From NCBI GenBank assembly GCA_012517025.1, contig JAAYVT010000473.1, positions 1-15,445 on the forward strand: a DNA stretch of 15,445 nucleotides, given 5' to 3'. The notes beneath the pieces were generated by a model. That model was not told the DNA's origin, did not search any database, and saw only the letters and a program-made list of their open reading frames with translations. The DNA is from Phyllobacteriaceae bacterium. Its GTDB lineage: Bacteria; Pseudomonadota; Alphaproteobacteria; Rhizobiales; Ancalomicrobiaceae. Of the stretch, positions 6,523-13,818 are shown piece by piece. The translations under genes and the position numbers were made by a program. Each line of letters starts with the position of its first letter. Position 1 is the stretch's first letter.

Positions 6523-7664
6523 GCGCGCCGGTCGACACTTCCGCCGGGCGGGTCGTCCGCGACGCCGTCGGCATCCACGGGCTGCGACACGGTTTCGGCG
6601 GTCCGCCGGCCCTCGACGGGGTCGATCTGCGGATCGCCCCGGGCGAGCTCGTCGCCCTGCTCGGTCCGAGCGGCTGCGGCAAGACGACGTTGCTGCGCTC
6701 GATCGCCGGCTTCGTGCGACCCGACGAGGGGGCGGTCTTCATCGACGGCGAGCGCATGGACGACGTTCCGGCCGGGCGACGCGGCGTCGGCATCGTGTTC
6801 CAGAACTACGCGCTGTTTCCGCACATGACGGTGGCGGCCAACGTCGCCTACGGGCTCGAGGCGCGGCGTCGGCCGAAGGCGGAGATCGCGGCGACCGTCG
6901 AGCGGATGCTGCGCCTCGTCCAGTTGGAGGGGATGCGCGACCGTCATCCCCGGCAACTGTCGGGCGGCCAGCAACAACGCGTGGCGCTCGCCCGGGCGCT
7001 GGCGACCGAACCCAAGGTGCTGCTGCTCGACGAACCCTTCGCGGCGCTCGACAAGAACCTCCGGCTCGACATGCAGATCGAGATCCGCAGCCTGCAGCGC
7101 CGCTTCGGCATCACCACCGTCCTGGTCACCCACGACCAGGAAGAGGCGATGAACATGGCCGATCGCATCGCGGTGATGCGGGCCGGGCGGGTCGAGCAGT
7201 TCGACACGCCGATCACGATCTACGATCGGCCGGCCTCGCTCTTCGTCAACGGCTTCATCGGTTCGGCCAATCTGCTGCCGGCGCGCGTCGTCGCCGCCAC
7301 GGCGGAGGGCTGCACGGTGGAGATCGCCGGCGGTGCGCGTCTGGCGCTGCCGCGTCCGGCGCCGGCGGAGCGCGACGTCGTCGTCTCCGTCCGACCGGAA
7401 AACCTGAGCCTTTCGGAACCGGAGGCCGGCGGTCTCCTCGGGACGATCCGCACGACGATGCCGATGGGCGGGGTGACCATCTCGGAGGTCGACCTCGACG
7501 GCGGTCGGCGGGTGCGCATCACGCGGCTCCGGGAGGCGGGCACGATGCCGCGCGCCGTCGGCAGCCGCGTTTCGGTCGACCTCGTGTCGGCGGCGGCGGC
7601 GGCGATCTTCGCGGCGCCGGATTCCTCGATCTCCACGACCTCCAACCAGGGAACTTCTCCATGA
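6519..7664 (+). CDS. ABC transporter ATP-binding protein (PotA-like)
   Basis: A 381-residue ATPase of a polyamine/opine-type (PotA/UgpC-like) importer. It starts at the ATG overlapping the previous stop (ATGA) with a strong AGGAGGTG site. Walker A is GPSGCGKTT (49-57), the Q-loop is Gln94 in FQNYALFPHMTV, the signature is LSGGQQQR (146-153), Walker B is LLLDEPFAALD (167-177) and the switch His is His204 in VTHDQEEA. From about 260 onward is a TOBE domain (SANLLPARV; VVVSVRPENLSL), typical of this subfamily. All catalytic residues are present. It powers uptake through the two permeases encoded just downstream and pairs with the Tat-exported binding protein. Its ending overlaps the next gene by 4 bases. 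Confidence 0.95.
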   Translation: MSAPVDTSAGRVVRDAVGIHGLRHGFGGPPALDGVDLRIAPGELVALLGPSGCGKTTLLRSIAGFVRPDEGAVFIDGERMDDVPAGRRGVGIVFQNYALFPHMTVAANVAYGLEARRRPKAEIAATVERMLRLVQLEGMRDRHPRQLSGGQQQRVALARALATEPKVLLLDEPFAALDKNLRLDMQIEIRSLQRRFGITTVLVTHDQEEAMNMADRIAVMRAGRVEQFDTPITIYDRPASLFVNGFIGSANLLPARVVAATAEGCTVEIAGGARLALPRPAPAERDVVVSVRPENLSLSEPEAGGLLGTIRTTMPMGGVTISEVDLDGGRRVRITRLREAGTMPRAVGSRVSVDLVSAAAAAIFAAPDSSISTTSNQGTSP

Positions 7665-8719
7665 CGATCGACATCTCTCGGCGCTCATTCGTCAAGACGC
7701 TGGCCCTCGGCGCCGGTGCGGTGGCCGGCACCGGCCTCTTTCCCTCCGCCTCGCGGGCGGCGGGCGAGCTGGTGGCGGCGACCTATCCCGGCGCCTTCGA
7801 GGAATCCCATCGCAAGATCCTGCTGCCGGCGGCGCGGCGGGCGACCGGCGGCGAGATCGTGCTGACCCCGGTGCTCGGCTCCGAGCAGGTCGCCAAGACG
7901 GCGGCGGCGTCGAGCCATCCGCCCTACGACGTGCTGTTGCTCGACGAAGGGCCGATGCTGGAGGCGATCCCGCGCGGCCTGTTCGCGCCGTTCCCGGTGG
8001 AGAAGGCGCCGCACGACGCCGAGCTCGGGGCGCCGTTCCGCAGCCGCGGCTTCGGTCCGACGGTCACCGTCCAGCTGATCGGCATCGCCTACAATCCGAA
8101 GAAGATCACCACGCCGCCGACCTCGTGGCTCGACCTGTGGAAGCCGGAATACAAGGGCCGGGTCGGCATTCCGCACATGGAATCGAGCCTCGGCACCACC
8201 TTCATGGTCGAGGTCGCCAAGCTGAAGGGCGGCAGCGAAAAGAACCTCGCCCCGGCCTTCGCCGCCCTCGAGGACCTGCTGCCGAACGTCGGCGCGGTGG
8301 CCCCCAATCCGGGCGCCGTCGGCACCTTGTTCCAGCAGGGCCAGATCGACATCGCGCCCTTCTATTTCAACAACACCAAGCTGATCGCCGCCAAGGACGT
8401 CGACGTCGCCTTCGTGCGGCCGGAGAGCGGTCTCGTGCTGGTGCGCACCAGCATGCACGTCGCCAAGAACACCGAGATGCTCGATCGGGCGATCGCCTAC
8501 GTCGACGCCGCGCTCGCCGCCGACGTTCAGGAGAAGCTGCAGGCGGCGCCGTACTATCTGGTGCCGACCAACGCGAAGACGCCGTTCTCGGCGGAGATCG
8601 CCGAGGTGGTGGGCGGCGGCGCCGACGCGCTTCTGAAGAACGCCATCCCCGACTGGGCGACGATCAACGCCAGTCGCGGCGACTGGCTGAAGGAATTCGC
8701 CACCGTGGTGCGGAGCTGA
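7661..8719 (+). CDS. Periplasmic substrate-binding protein (PotD/SBP_bac type), Tat-exported
   Basis: A 352-residue binding protein. The start at 7661 overlaps the ATPase stop (ATGA) and has AGGGA 8 bases upstream. The N-terminus carries a twin-arginine signal, SRRSFVK (6-12), then a hydrophobic Ala/Gly/Leu stretch and a likely cleavage near Ala33 (SRA-A-GE). The mature protein has the cluster D solute-binding pattern of the iron/polyamine class: ELVAATYPGAFEESHRK at the start, YDVLLLDEGPM, IAYNPKKI, PPTSWLDLWKPEYKGRVGIP (the hinge segment shared with PotD/AfuA families) and a C-terminal helical region. It delivers ligand to the permeases encoded downstream. The ligand is unknown. Tat export implies folding in the cytoplasm before secretion, common in alphaproteobacteria for this group. 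Tandem hairpins follow its stop codon. Confidence 0.92.
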   Translation: MTIDISRRSFVKTLALGAGAVAGTGLFPSASRAAGELVAATYPGAFEESHRKILLPAARRATGGEIVLTPVLGSEQVAKTAAASSHPPYDVLLLDEGPMLEAIPRGLFAPFPVEKAPHDAELGAPFRSRGFGPTVTVQLIGIAYNPKKITTPPTSWLDLWKPEYKGRVGIPHMESSLGTTFMVEVAKLKGGSEKNLAPAFAALEDLLPNVGAVAPNPGAVGTLFQQGQIDIAPFYFNNTKLIAAKDVDVAFVRPESGLVLVRTSMHVAKNTEMLDRAIAYVDAALAADVQEKLQAAPYYLVPTNAKTPFSAEIAEVVGGGADALLKNAIPDWATINASRGDWLKEFATVVRS

Positions 8720-8730
8720 CGAGGGTCGCC

Positions 8731-9639
8731 GTGATCGCCTCCTCCTCCCCTCATCCCGGATCGCCGGCGGCCTCCCGCGCCGCCGGCCACCCTCGGCGCC
8801 GACGCGCCGAGGGTGGGGGCGATCTGCGCCCGGCCGTCCCTCTCGGCCTGTTCTACGCCGCCTTCCTGGCGGCGCCGATCCTGGTGCTGTTCGTCCTCAG
8901 TCTGGCGGCGAACGAAACCTTCGACCGCTTCGATCTCGGCCGATACGCCGGCTTCTTCGGCGAGCGGATCAACTGGATCGTCCTCGTCGACACGCTGCGG
9001 CTCGGGGTGATCTCGACGATCGTCTGCCTCTGCCTCGGCTTTCCGCTGGCGCTCGTCCACGCCCGCCTGTCGCCGCGCGGCAAAGCGGTGCTGATCTTCC
9101 TCGTCGTGCTGCCGCAGCTGACCAGCTCGGTGGTGAGAACCTTCGCCTGGGTGGTGATCCTGGGGCGGCAGGGCATCGTCGACGGCACCCTCGTCGCCCT
9201 CGGCCTGCCGCCGGCGGGGCTTCTCTACACCATGCCGGGGGTCGTCCTGGCACTGGCGCAGATCGACCTGCCGCTGATGGTGCTGCCGCTGATCGGGGCG
9301 CTCGGCCGCCAGGATCCGCATCTGAAGGAGGCCTCCACGGTGCTCGGCGCCGGTCCCTGGCGGACCTTCTTCAAGGTGACGCTGCCGCTCGGGTTGCCGG
9401 CGGTCTACGCCGGGTCGCTGCTGGTCTTCACCTCGTCGATCTCCGCCTTCGTGACGCAGTCGATCATCGGCGGCGGCCGGCTCACCTTCATGCCGAAATA
9501 CATCTACGACCTGTCGAGCAGCACCCACACCTGGCCGTTCGCGGCCGCCGCGGTGATCGTGCTGCTCTCGACCGTGCTGCTCGCGGTGACGGCCTTCGGC
9601 CTGCTCGGGCAGGCGAGCCTCAGGCGAGCGGGGGCCTGA
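8731..9639 (+). CDS. ABC transporter permease (PotB-like)
   Basis: A 302-residue inner-membrane subunit with six predicted helices. The first is LGLFYAAFLAAPILVLFVLSL (38-58). The EAA loop that contacts the ATPase is EASTVLGAGPWRTFFKVTLP (200-219). The GTG at 8731 follows GAGGG by 5 bases and is the only conventional start candidate after the binding-protein stop. However, residues 11-29 are encoded by two perfect hairpins and read as low-complexity Pro/Arg/Ala sequence, so translation might really begin at a CTG near 8824. The gene lies 11 bases after the binding protein and 4 bases before the second permease, in the usual A-D-B-C order of this operon type. Family call is firm; start is uncertain. 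Confidence 0.9.
   Translation: MIASSSPHPGSPAASRAAGHPRRRRAEGGGDLRPAVPLGLFYAAFLAAPILVLFVLSLAANETFDRFDLGRYAGFFGERINWIVLVDTLRLGVISTIVCLCLGFPLALVHARLSPRGKAVLIFLVVLPQLTSSVVRTFAWVVILGRQGIVDGTLVALGLPPAGLLYTMPGVVLALAQIDLPLMVLPLIGALGRQDPHLKEASTVLGAGPWRTFFKVTLPLGLPAVYAGSLLVFTSSISAFVTQSIIGGGRLTFMPKYIYDLSSSTHTWPFAAAAVIVLLSTVLLAVTAFGLLGQASLRRAGA
8763..8816 (+). repeat. Two abutting perfect hairpins between binding-protein and permease genes
   Basis: Hairpin 1: 8763-8771 pairs with 8779-8787 (9 bp, arm GCCGGCGGC, loop 8772-8778). Hairpin 2: 8788-8799 pairs with 8804-8815 (12 bp, arm CACCCTCGGCGC, loop CGAC), extendable by one pair to 8787-8816. The two share base 8787. They lie 43 bases after the binding-protein stop and inside the assumed start of the permease frame. 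There is no T-run, so this is not a simple terminator; an RNA-stabilising element like those after other binding-protein genes fits better. Confidence 0.7.
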
Positions 9640-9643
9640 CACG

Positions 9644-10444
9644 ATGCGACGCTCCGAAAGCTCCTCCTTCGACCGGGTCACCGCCATCGTCGCCGGACTG
9701 GCGCTGATCCTGCTCACCGCGCCGACGCTGGTGGTGCTGATCGCCTCGTTCACCTCCGGGGCGAGCCTGCGGTTCCCGCCACCCGGCTTGTCGCTGCGCT
9801 GGTACGTCGAGCTCCTCGGCTCCGACGACCTGATCGACATGGCGCTGCGCAGCCTCGGGATCGCGGTGGTGACGGCGGCGATCGCGGCGGGGCTCGGCAC
9901 CTCGGCCGCGCTGGCGCTCGCCCGCAACCGCAACCCGTGGGCGCGGGCGCTCGACACCGTGTTCATGTCGCCGCTGATCGTGCCGTGGATCGCCATCGGC
10001 CTCGGCATCCTCGTTCTGACCAACCTGCTCGGGCTGCCGTTCTCGCAGATCACGCTGGTGGCCGGTCACGTCGTCGTCTGCGTGCCCTTCGTGCTGCGCA
10101 CGACGCTGGCGAGCCTCGCCCAGATCGATCCGGCGCTGAAGGAGGCCTCGCTCAGTCTCGGCGCCGGGCGAGCGCGGACTTTCCGCCGGATCACCCTGCC
10201 GTTGATCGCGCCGGGGATCGGCGCCGGCGGTTTCCTCGCCTTCGTCGCCTCCTTCGACAACGTGCCGATCTCGCTGTTCCTCGCCGACGCGCGCTCGCAG
10301 ATGCTGCCGATCCGGCTCTGGCAGATGATCCAGGCCGATCTCGATCCGCGCGTCGCCTCGATTTCCGCCGTGGTGGTGGTCGGCACGCTGGTGCTGATGC
10401 TGGTGCTCGAACGGCTGATCGGCGTCTCCCGGCATTTGTCGTGA
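9644..10444 (+). CDS. ABC transporter permease (PotC-like)
   Basis: A 266-residue inner-membrane subunit starting at an ATG 4 bases after the first permease. The first helix is VTAIVAGLALILLTAPTLVVLI (12-33), and five more follow. The periplasmic part after helix 1 carries FTSGASLRFPPPGLSLRWYVELL, a hallmark of the PotC branch. The EAA loop is EASLSLGAGRARTFRRITLP. The protein partners the upstream permease and ATPase to form the importer. Length and motif order are normal and nothing appears truncated. The gene is followed by a 132-base gap containing an operator-like block and then the GntR regulator. Confidence 0.93.
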   Translation: MRRSESSSFDRVTAIVAGLALILLTAPTLVVLIASFTSGASLRFPPPGLSLRWYVELLGSDDLIDMALRSLGIAVVTAAIAAGLGTSAALALARNRNPWARALDTVFMSPLIVPWIAIGLGILVLTNLLGLPFSQITLVAGHVVVCVPFVLRTTLASLAQIDPALKEASLSLGAGRARTFRRITLPLIAPGIGAGGFLAFVASFDNVPISLFLADARSQMLPIRLWQMIQADLDPRVASISAVVVVGTLVLMLVLERLIGVSRHLS

Positions 10445-10475
10445 GGGCGGGGGCGAAGCGGGGTCGCTTGTCGAA

Positions 10476-10500
10476 TGAATTATCGTGTGATGAATTACGA
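10476..10500. promoter_or_regulatory. Candidate GntR/FCD operator, site B
   Basis: TGAATTAT at 10476-10483 and ATGAATTAC at 10490-10498 repeat the two elements of site A at 5672-5686, here with 15 rather than 7 bases between TGAATTA starts. The block lies ahead of the regulator's own gene, consistent with autorepression. A weak TTGTCG (10468-10473) could be its -35 box. Confidence 0.55.
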
Positions 10501-10576
10501 ATGCACGGCATCGGCGAACGGCGACGGGGTCGCGCGGCCGAGCCGGGCGGATGTTCGAAGGACGATCGGTGATCCG

Positions 10577-11290
10577 ATGGAAGACGTGAGAATTCTCGCC
10601 GCGCCGGTGCAGCGCTCCAGCCTGCACGAGATCATCGTGACGCAGCTCCGGGAGATGATCCTCGACGGGCGGCTGGCGCCGGGGACCTCGGTTCCCGAAC
10701 TCGATCTCTGCCGCGACCTCGACATCTCCCGCACCCCGCTGCGCGAGGCGTTGAAGGTGCTGGCGGCGGAGGAGCTCGTCCGCCTGCTGCCCAATCGCGG
10801 CGCCGTGGTCAGCGAGATCGTGCCGGAGGAGATCGCCGAGATCTTCGAGGTGGTGGAGGGGCTCGAGCGATTGATCGGGCACCTGGTGGTCGAGCGGGCG
10901 AGCGAGGCCGACGTCGCCGAGATCCGCGGCCTCTACGAGCGGCTGGTCGGGCTCAAGGAGAGCGGCGACAAGCACGCCTATTTCGATCTCAATCAGGCGA
11001 CCCATCGACGCCTCGCCGAGATGACGCGCAATCGCGTCCTCACCGCCGGTTACGCCGGTTATTCCGACAAGATCCGGAGGGCGCGCTGGCTCGCCAATCT
11101 GTCGGCGACGCGGTGGTCGGAATCGGTGCGCGAACACGCCGCCTTCACCGAGGCGTTGGAGCGGCGCGACGGCGAGGCGCTGTCGCGGCTGCTCGCCGAG
11201 CACGCCCATCACACCGGCGTCGCGGTGATCGCGGCGCTCCGGGCGCTGCCGGCGGCGGAGACGACGGCGCGCCGTCGGAGACGGTCGTGA
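10577..11290 (+). CDS. GntR-family transcriptional regulator, FCD subfamily
   Basis: A 237-residue repressor-type regulator. I chose the ATG at 10577 because GGTGATC, which pairs with the 16S rRNA tail, precedes it. An upstream ATG at 10475 would run through the operator. Residues about 12-75 are the winged helix-turn-helix: LHEIIVTQLREMILDGRLAPG, DLDISRTPLREALKVLAAEE and LVRLLPNRGAVV. Residues about 85-215 are the all-helical FCD ligand domain, with N-x3-H in NQATH, His in SVREHAAF and His in LAEHAHH, the usual metal-coordinating positions. FadR/FCD regulators release DNA on binding small carboxylates. It lies inside the operon between importer and amidase, with matching AT-rich blocks before it and before the first gene of the operon, so it likely controls both. 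Confidence 0.92.
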   Translation: MEDVRILAAPVQRSSLHEIIVTQLREMILDGRLAPGTSVPELDLCRDLDISRTPLREALKVLAAEELVRLLPNRGAVVSEIVPEEIAEIFEVVEGLERLIGHLVVERASEADVAEIRGLYERLVGLKESGDKHAYFDLNQATHRRLAEMTRNRVLTAGYAGYSDKIRRARWLANLSATRWSESVREHAAFTEALERRDGEALSRLLAEHAHHTGVAVIAALRALPAAETTARRRRRS

Positions 11291-12705
11291 CAGAGCGCGA
11301 CGGGCCCGCCGAGGCCGATCCGTCGCGGCTCTCAGCCCGCGCTCTGGCGACGGCGATCCGGGCCGGGCGATGGACGGCGCGGGGCGTGGTCGAAGTGCTG
11401 CTCGACCGCGTCGCGCGGCTCGACGGCGATCTCCACGCCTTCGTGACGGTGGCGGCGGAAACGGCGCGCATCGAGGCCGATCGTCTCGACGCGGCGGCGC
11501 GGCAGGGCCGCTTCGTCGGGCCGCTGCACGGCGTACCCTTCGCGGTGAAGGATCTGATCGACACCGCCGGGATCCGGACGACCCGCGGCTCGATGCTCCA
11601 TCGCGACCACGTGCCGACCCGCGACGACCCGGTGGTGGCCCGCCTGAAGGCGGCCGGGGGCATCGTCCTCGGCAAGACCAACACGCCGGAGTTCGGCTTC
11701 GGGGCGCTCTGCTGCAATCAAATCGCCGGCAACACGGTCAATCCCTTCGCCCGCGATCGCACCTCGGGCGGATCGAGCGGCGGGGCGGCGGTGGCGGTGG
11801 CGACCGGCATGGTGCCGGTGTCGCTGGGCACCGACTTCGGCGGCTCGGTGCGCACGCCGGCGAGCTTCTGCGACGTCGTCGGCCTGCGGCCGGGGCCGGG
11901 TCTGTTGCCGCGCCATCCGAAGTCGGCGTCGTGGGAGACGCTGGCGACGCCGGGCCTCCTCACTCGCGACGCCGCCGACGCCGCCTTTGTGCTGCAAATC
12001 GCGGCGGGCGCCGACCGGCGCGATCCGACGACGGTCAGGACCCCGCCGTGGCGCCCCGCCGCGGGGCTCGCGGCACGGCCGCGGGTCGCCGCCACCCTCG
12101 ATCTCGGCATCGCGACCATCGCCCACGACGTCGCCGACGCCTTCGCGACGGCGGTCGCCCGTCTGAAGACGACGGTCGGCCTCGAGGTCGACTTCGCCCA
12201 TCCGGACTTCGCCGGGGCGCAGCAGGCCTTCGAGACCCTGCGCGCGGCGATGCTGCATCACGACTTCATGCCGTTGCTCGAGACCCGGGGCGAGGCGATC
12301 TCGCCGACGGTGCGGTGGAACGTCGAGCGCGGCGCGGGCCTGTCGGCCGACGCGCTGCTCGACGCCGAGGCGACGCGGGCGCGCATCTACGGCGCCTGCG
12401 TCGACTTCTTCGAGCGATACGATTTTCTCGTCCTGCCGGCGGCGAGCGTGGCGCCGTTTCCACTCGACCTCGAGGACGTGCTGGCGATCGACGGGCGGCC
12501 GCTGCGCAACATCGTCGACTATCTGACACCGACCAGTGCGATCTCCCTGGTCGGCCTGCCGGCGCTGTCGTTGCCGGCCGGATTCATCGACGGGCGGCTG
12601 CCGTTCGGGCTGCAGATCGTGGCGCCGCCGGGCGGCGAGGCCGAGCTCCTGGCCTTCGCGGCGCGGCTCGAGCGCGAACCGGGGTTCGGTCACGCGTTCG
12701 GCTGA
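11287..12705 (+). CDS. Amidase-signature family hydrolase
   Basis: A 472-residue amidase of the GatA/AmiE-like signature family. The GTG at 11287 overlaps the regulator's stop by 4 bases (GTGA) and has GGAG 6 bases before it. The Ser-cisSer-Lys triad is complete: Lys88 in FAVKDLID, Ser163 in SGGSSGGAA and nucleophile Ser187 in GTDFGGSVRTPA. The spacings (75 and 24 residues) are the same as in GatA (79, 154, 178). It has no signal peptide, so it acts in the cytoplasm on imported amide. There is no gatB/gatC-like partner nearby, so a tRNA-charging role is unlikely. Together with the racemase-family enzyme and importer it suggests uptake and hydrolysis of a specific amide or carbamoyl compound. 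The substrate cannot be read from sequence. Confidence 0.92.
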   Translation: MTERDGPAEADPSRLSARALATAIRAGRWTARGVVEVLLDRVARLDGDLHAFVTVAAETARIEADRLDAAARQGRFVGPLHGVPFAVKDLIDTAGIRTTRGSMLHRDHVPTRDDPVVARLKAAGGIVLGKTNTPEFGFGALCCNQIAGNTVNPFARDRTSGGSSGGAAVAVATGMVPVSLGTDFGGSVRTPASFCDVVGLRPGPGLLPRHPKSASWETLATPGLLTRDAADAAFVLQIAAGADRRDPTTVRTPPWRPAAGLAARPRVAATLDLGIATIAHDVADAFATAVARLKTTVGLEVDFAHPDFAGAQQAFETLRAAMLHHDFMPLLETRGEAISPTVRWNVERGAGLSADALLDAEATRARIYGACVDFFERYDFLVLPAASVAPFPLDLEDVLAIDGRPLRNIVDYLTPTSAISLVGLPALSLPAGFIDGRLPFGLQIVAPPGGEAELLAFAARLEREPGFGHAFG

Positions 12706-12721
12706 CGGGGAGACGCGGCGG

Positions 12722-13075
12722 TCACACCACCGGCGCGCCGAAGCCGAAGGAATAGGGCACCGGCCCGGAGAAGGCGACGACGTCGCCGTGATCGAGCCGC
12801 GCCTCGCGATCGACGCAGCCGCCGCGGTAGACGCCGGGCGACACGTCGCGGCCGTTGCGCAGCACCAGGAAGACGTCGGCGATCGGCAGACGCAGCCGGT
12901 CGACGACGTCGCCGACGGTGGCGCCCGCGGCGAGGGTCAACGGCCGCACCGGTCCCTCGGGACCGCCGTGGCGAACGAGACTGTTGAACAGCCGGACCTC
13001 GACGGTGATCGTCGCGCCGGCGGCGTTGTGGCCGATTCCCGCCGTCGCGGGCGTCTCGGAGGCCTCGGTCTTCAT
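12722..13075 (-). CDS. MoaD/ThiS-like beta-grasp protein without terminal Gly-Gly
   Basis: A 117-residue protein. The ATG at 13075 has GAGGG 7 bases upstream. After a 20-residue low-complexity N-terminus comes a beta-grasp ubiquitin-like domain: ITVEVRLFNSLVRHG, then LTLAAGATVGDVVDRLRLP (the helix), then VFLVLRNGRDVSPG and LDHGDVVAFSGPVPY. This matches the MoaD/ThiS pattern, including the 'L-x-x-GD-x-V' strand before the tail. The tail reads FGFGAPVV instead of the Gly-Gly needed for sulfur transfer in MoaD. MoaD-like genes occur in AOR operons, where they are thought to serve the tungsten-pterin cofactor. Here it lies next to the ModE-like and AOR genes, so a role in that system is likely. 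It converges on the amidase with only 16 bases between stops. Confidence 0.75.
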   Translation of the reverse strand: MKTEASETPATAGIGHNAAGATITVEVRLFNSLVRHGGPEGPVRPLTLAAGATVGDVVDRLRLPIADVFLVLRNGRDVSPGVYRGGCVDREARLDHGDVVAFSGPVPYSFGFGAPVV

Positions 13076-13177
13076 CTTCGCACCCTCGCGATCGGTTTCG
13101 GATCGAGAAACGGTGCCAGGAATCGCCGCCGGGGTCTTGATCGCCGTCAAGCTGCGCGGCCGTGCCGTCGCGCCGGT
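13076..13177. promoter_or_regulatory. Spacer before the MoaD-like gene with GTTTC/GAAAC inverted repeat
   Basis: GTTTC at 13095-13099 and GAAAC at 13107-13111 form an inverted repeat separated by 7 bases, 20 bases upstream of the start codon of the MoaD-like gene. The same element family recurs in the divergent region upstream of the AOR genes. No convincing promoter boxes are visible, so the MoaD-like gene may be read from the ModE-like promoter. Confidence 0.4.
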
Positions 13178-13555
13178 TCAGCCGCCGTCGTCGAGCCCGT
13201 CCGGCGCGGCGGCGCGGGCCGTCAGCGCCTCGAGTGCGGCGACGTGTTCGGCCGCCGCCGCCTCGGTCGCCGCCAGCACGGCGCGATAGCGCACCACCAC
13301 CTCGCGGCCGAGATCGGTCAGTTTGGCGCCGCCGCCGCCGGCTCCGCCCGACTGGCCGACCACCAGCGGACCGCCGAAGGCCTTGTTGAGGTGATCGACC
13401 AGCTCCCAGGCCCGGCGCGCCGTCATCCCCAACACGCGCGCCGCCGCCGACATCGAGCCGGTCGCCTCGATCGTCTCGAGCAGTCGCACCTTGCCGTGAC
13501 CGACGCGGGTCTCCGCGTCGAGCTTGAGAAACAGTCTGACCTCGATCACCGCCAT
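13178..13555 (-). CDS. ModE-like winged helix-turn-helix regulator, DNA-binding domain only
   Basis: A 125-residue protein with the LysR/ModE-type N-terminal DNA-binding domain: EVRLFLKLDAETRVGHGKVRLLETI, the helix-turn-helix GSMSAAARVLGMTARRAWEL, the recognition and wing part VDHLNKAFGGPLV, a Gly-rich wing (GGAGGGGAKLTDLG) and a dimerising helix rich in Ala/Glu. E. coli ModE has two more MOP/TOBE molybdate-binding domains after this; here the protein stops after the helix, so it cannot bind oxyanion in the usual way. The ATG at 13555 is directly against GGGAG, so a GTG two codons later (13549) may be the true start. It is divergent from the AOR genes and is the obvious candidate regulator. 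It is followed by the MoaD-like gene 102 bases later on the same strand. Confidence 0.85.
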   Translation of the reverse strand: MAVIEVRLFLKLDAETRVGHGKVRLLETIEATGSMSAAARVLGMTARRAWELVDHLNKAFGGPLVVGQSGGAGGGGAKLTDLGREVVVRYRAVLAATEAAAAEHVAALEALTARAAAPDGLDDGG

Positions 13556-13588
13556 CTCCCGCCGGACCCGCCCCGCCCTGTCCGACCC

Positions 13589-13617
13589 AGAGTTCGACGG
13601 AGTGGCGTGCGTGTCAA
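13589..13617 (-). promoter_or_regulatory. Possible promoter of the ModE-like gene
   Basis: On the minus strand a perfect -35 TTGACA is at 13617-13612, followed after 17 bases by AACTCT at 13594-13589 as a weak -10. The distance to the start codon (about 35 bases) is reasonable. Confidence 0.35.
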
Positions 13618-13633
13618 CGCCTCCACACCGCCG

Positions 13634-13800
13634 GTTTCGACCTTGCGCAAAATTGCCCCTTGGAACAATTGCAAATCGTTTCGTGCCCCCTAAACATAAC
13701 ACGTAAGCAAAACGGCGAAATCGAAACGTATTGTTTCGACGAACATAACGCCGAAAGCGGGAGGAACGAACGCGACGACGGTCGCTTTGTTCCACGAAAC
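13634..13800. promoter_or_regulatory. AOR divergent control region: repeated GTTTCG(A/T) elements and a TCGAAAC-N5-GTTTCGA inverted repeat
   Basis: GTTTCGA is at 13634-13640 and 13733-13739, GTTTCGT at 13678-13684, and the complements TCGAAAC at 13721-13727 and ACGAAAC at 13794-13800. Two of them form a perfect inverted repeat with a 5-base centre (13721-13739). AACATAAC also occurs twice (13693-13700, 13742-13749). A possible rightward promoter is TTGCAA (13669-13674) with TAAACA (13691-13696), 16 bases apart. The region is clearly AT-richer than its surroundings, as expected for a promoter. Confidence 0.5.
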
Positions 13801-13818
13801 ATGACGATTCACTCGGAG

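Noticed and set aside
8788..8815. Intrinsic terminator at the strong hairpin
   Set aside because: The stem is perfect but followed by GGGGGCGATC, not a T-run, and two essential permease genes lie downstream.
10475..10576. Upstream ATG as start of the GntR gene
   Set aside because: It would translate the operator-like block and add 34 residues before the DNA-binding domain; the ATG at 10577 follows GGTGATC.
13660..13674. Sigma-54 promoter (TTGGAAC...TTGCAA) ahead of the AOR genes
   Set aside because: The GG-to-GC spacing is 7 rather than the required 10 bases.
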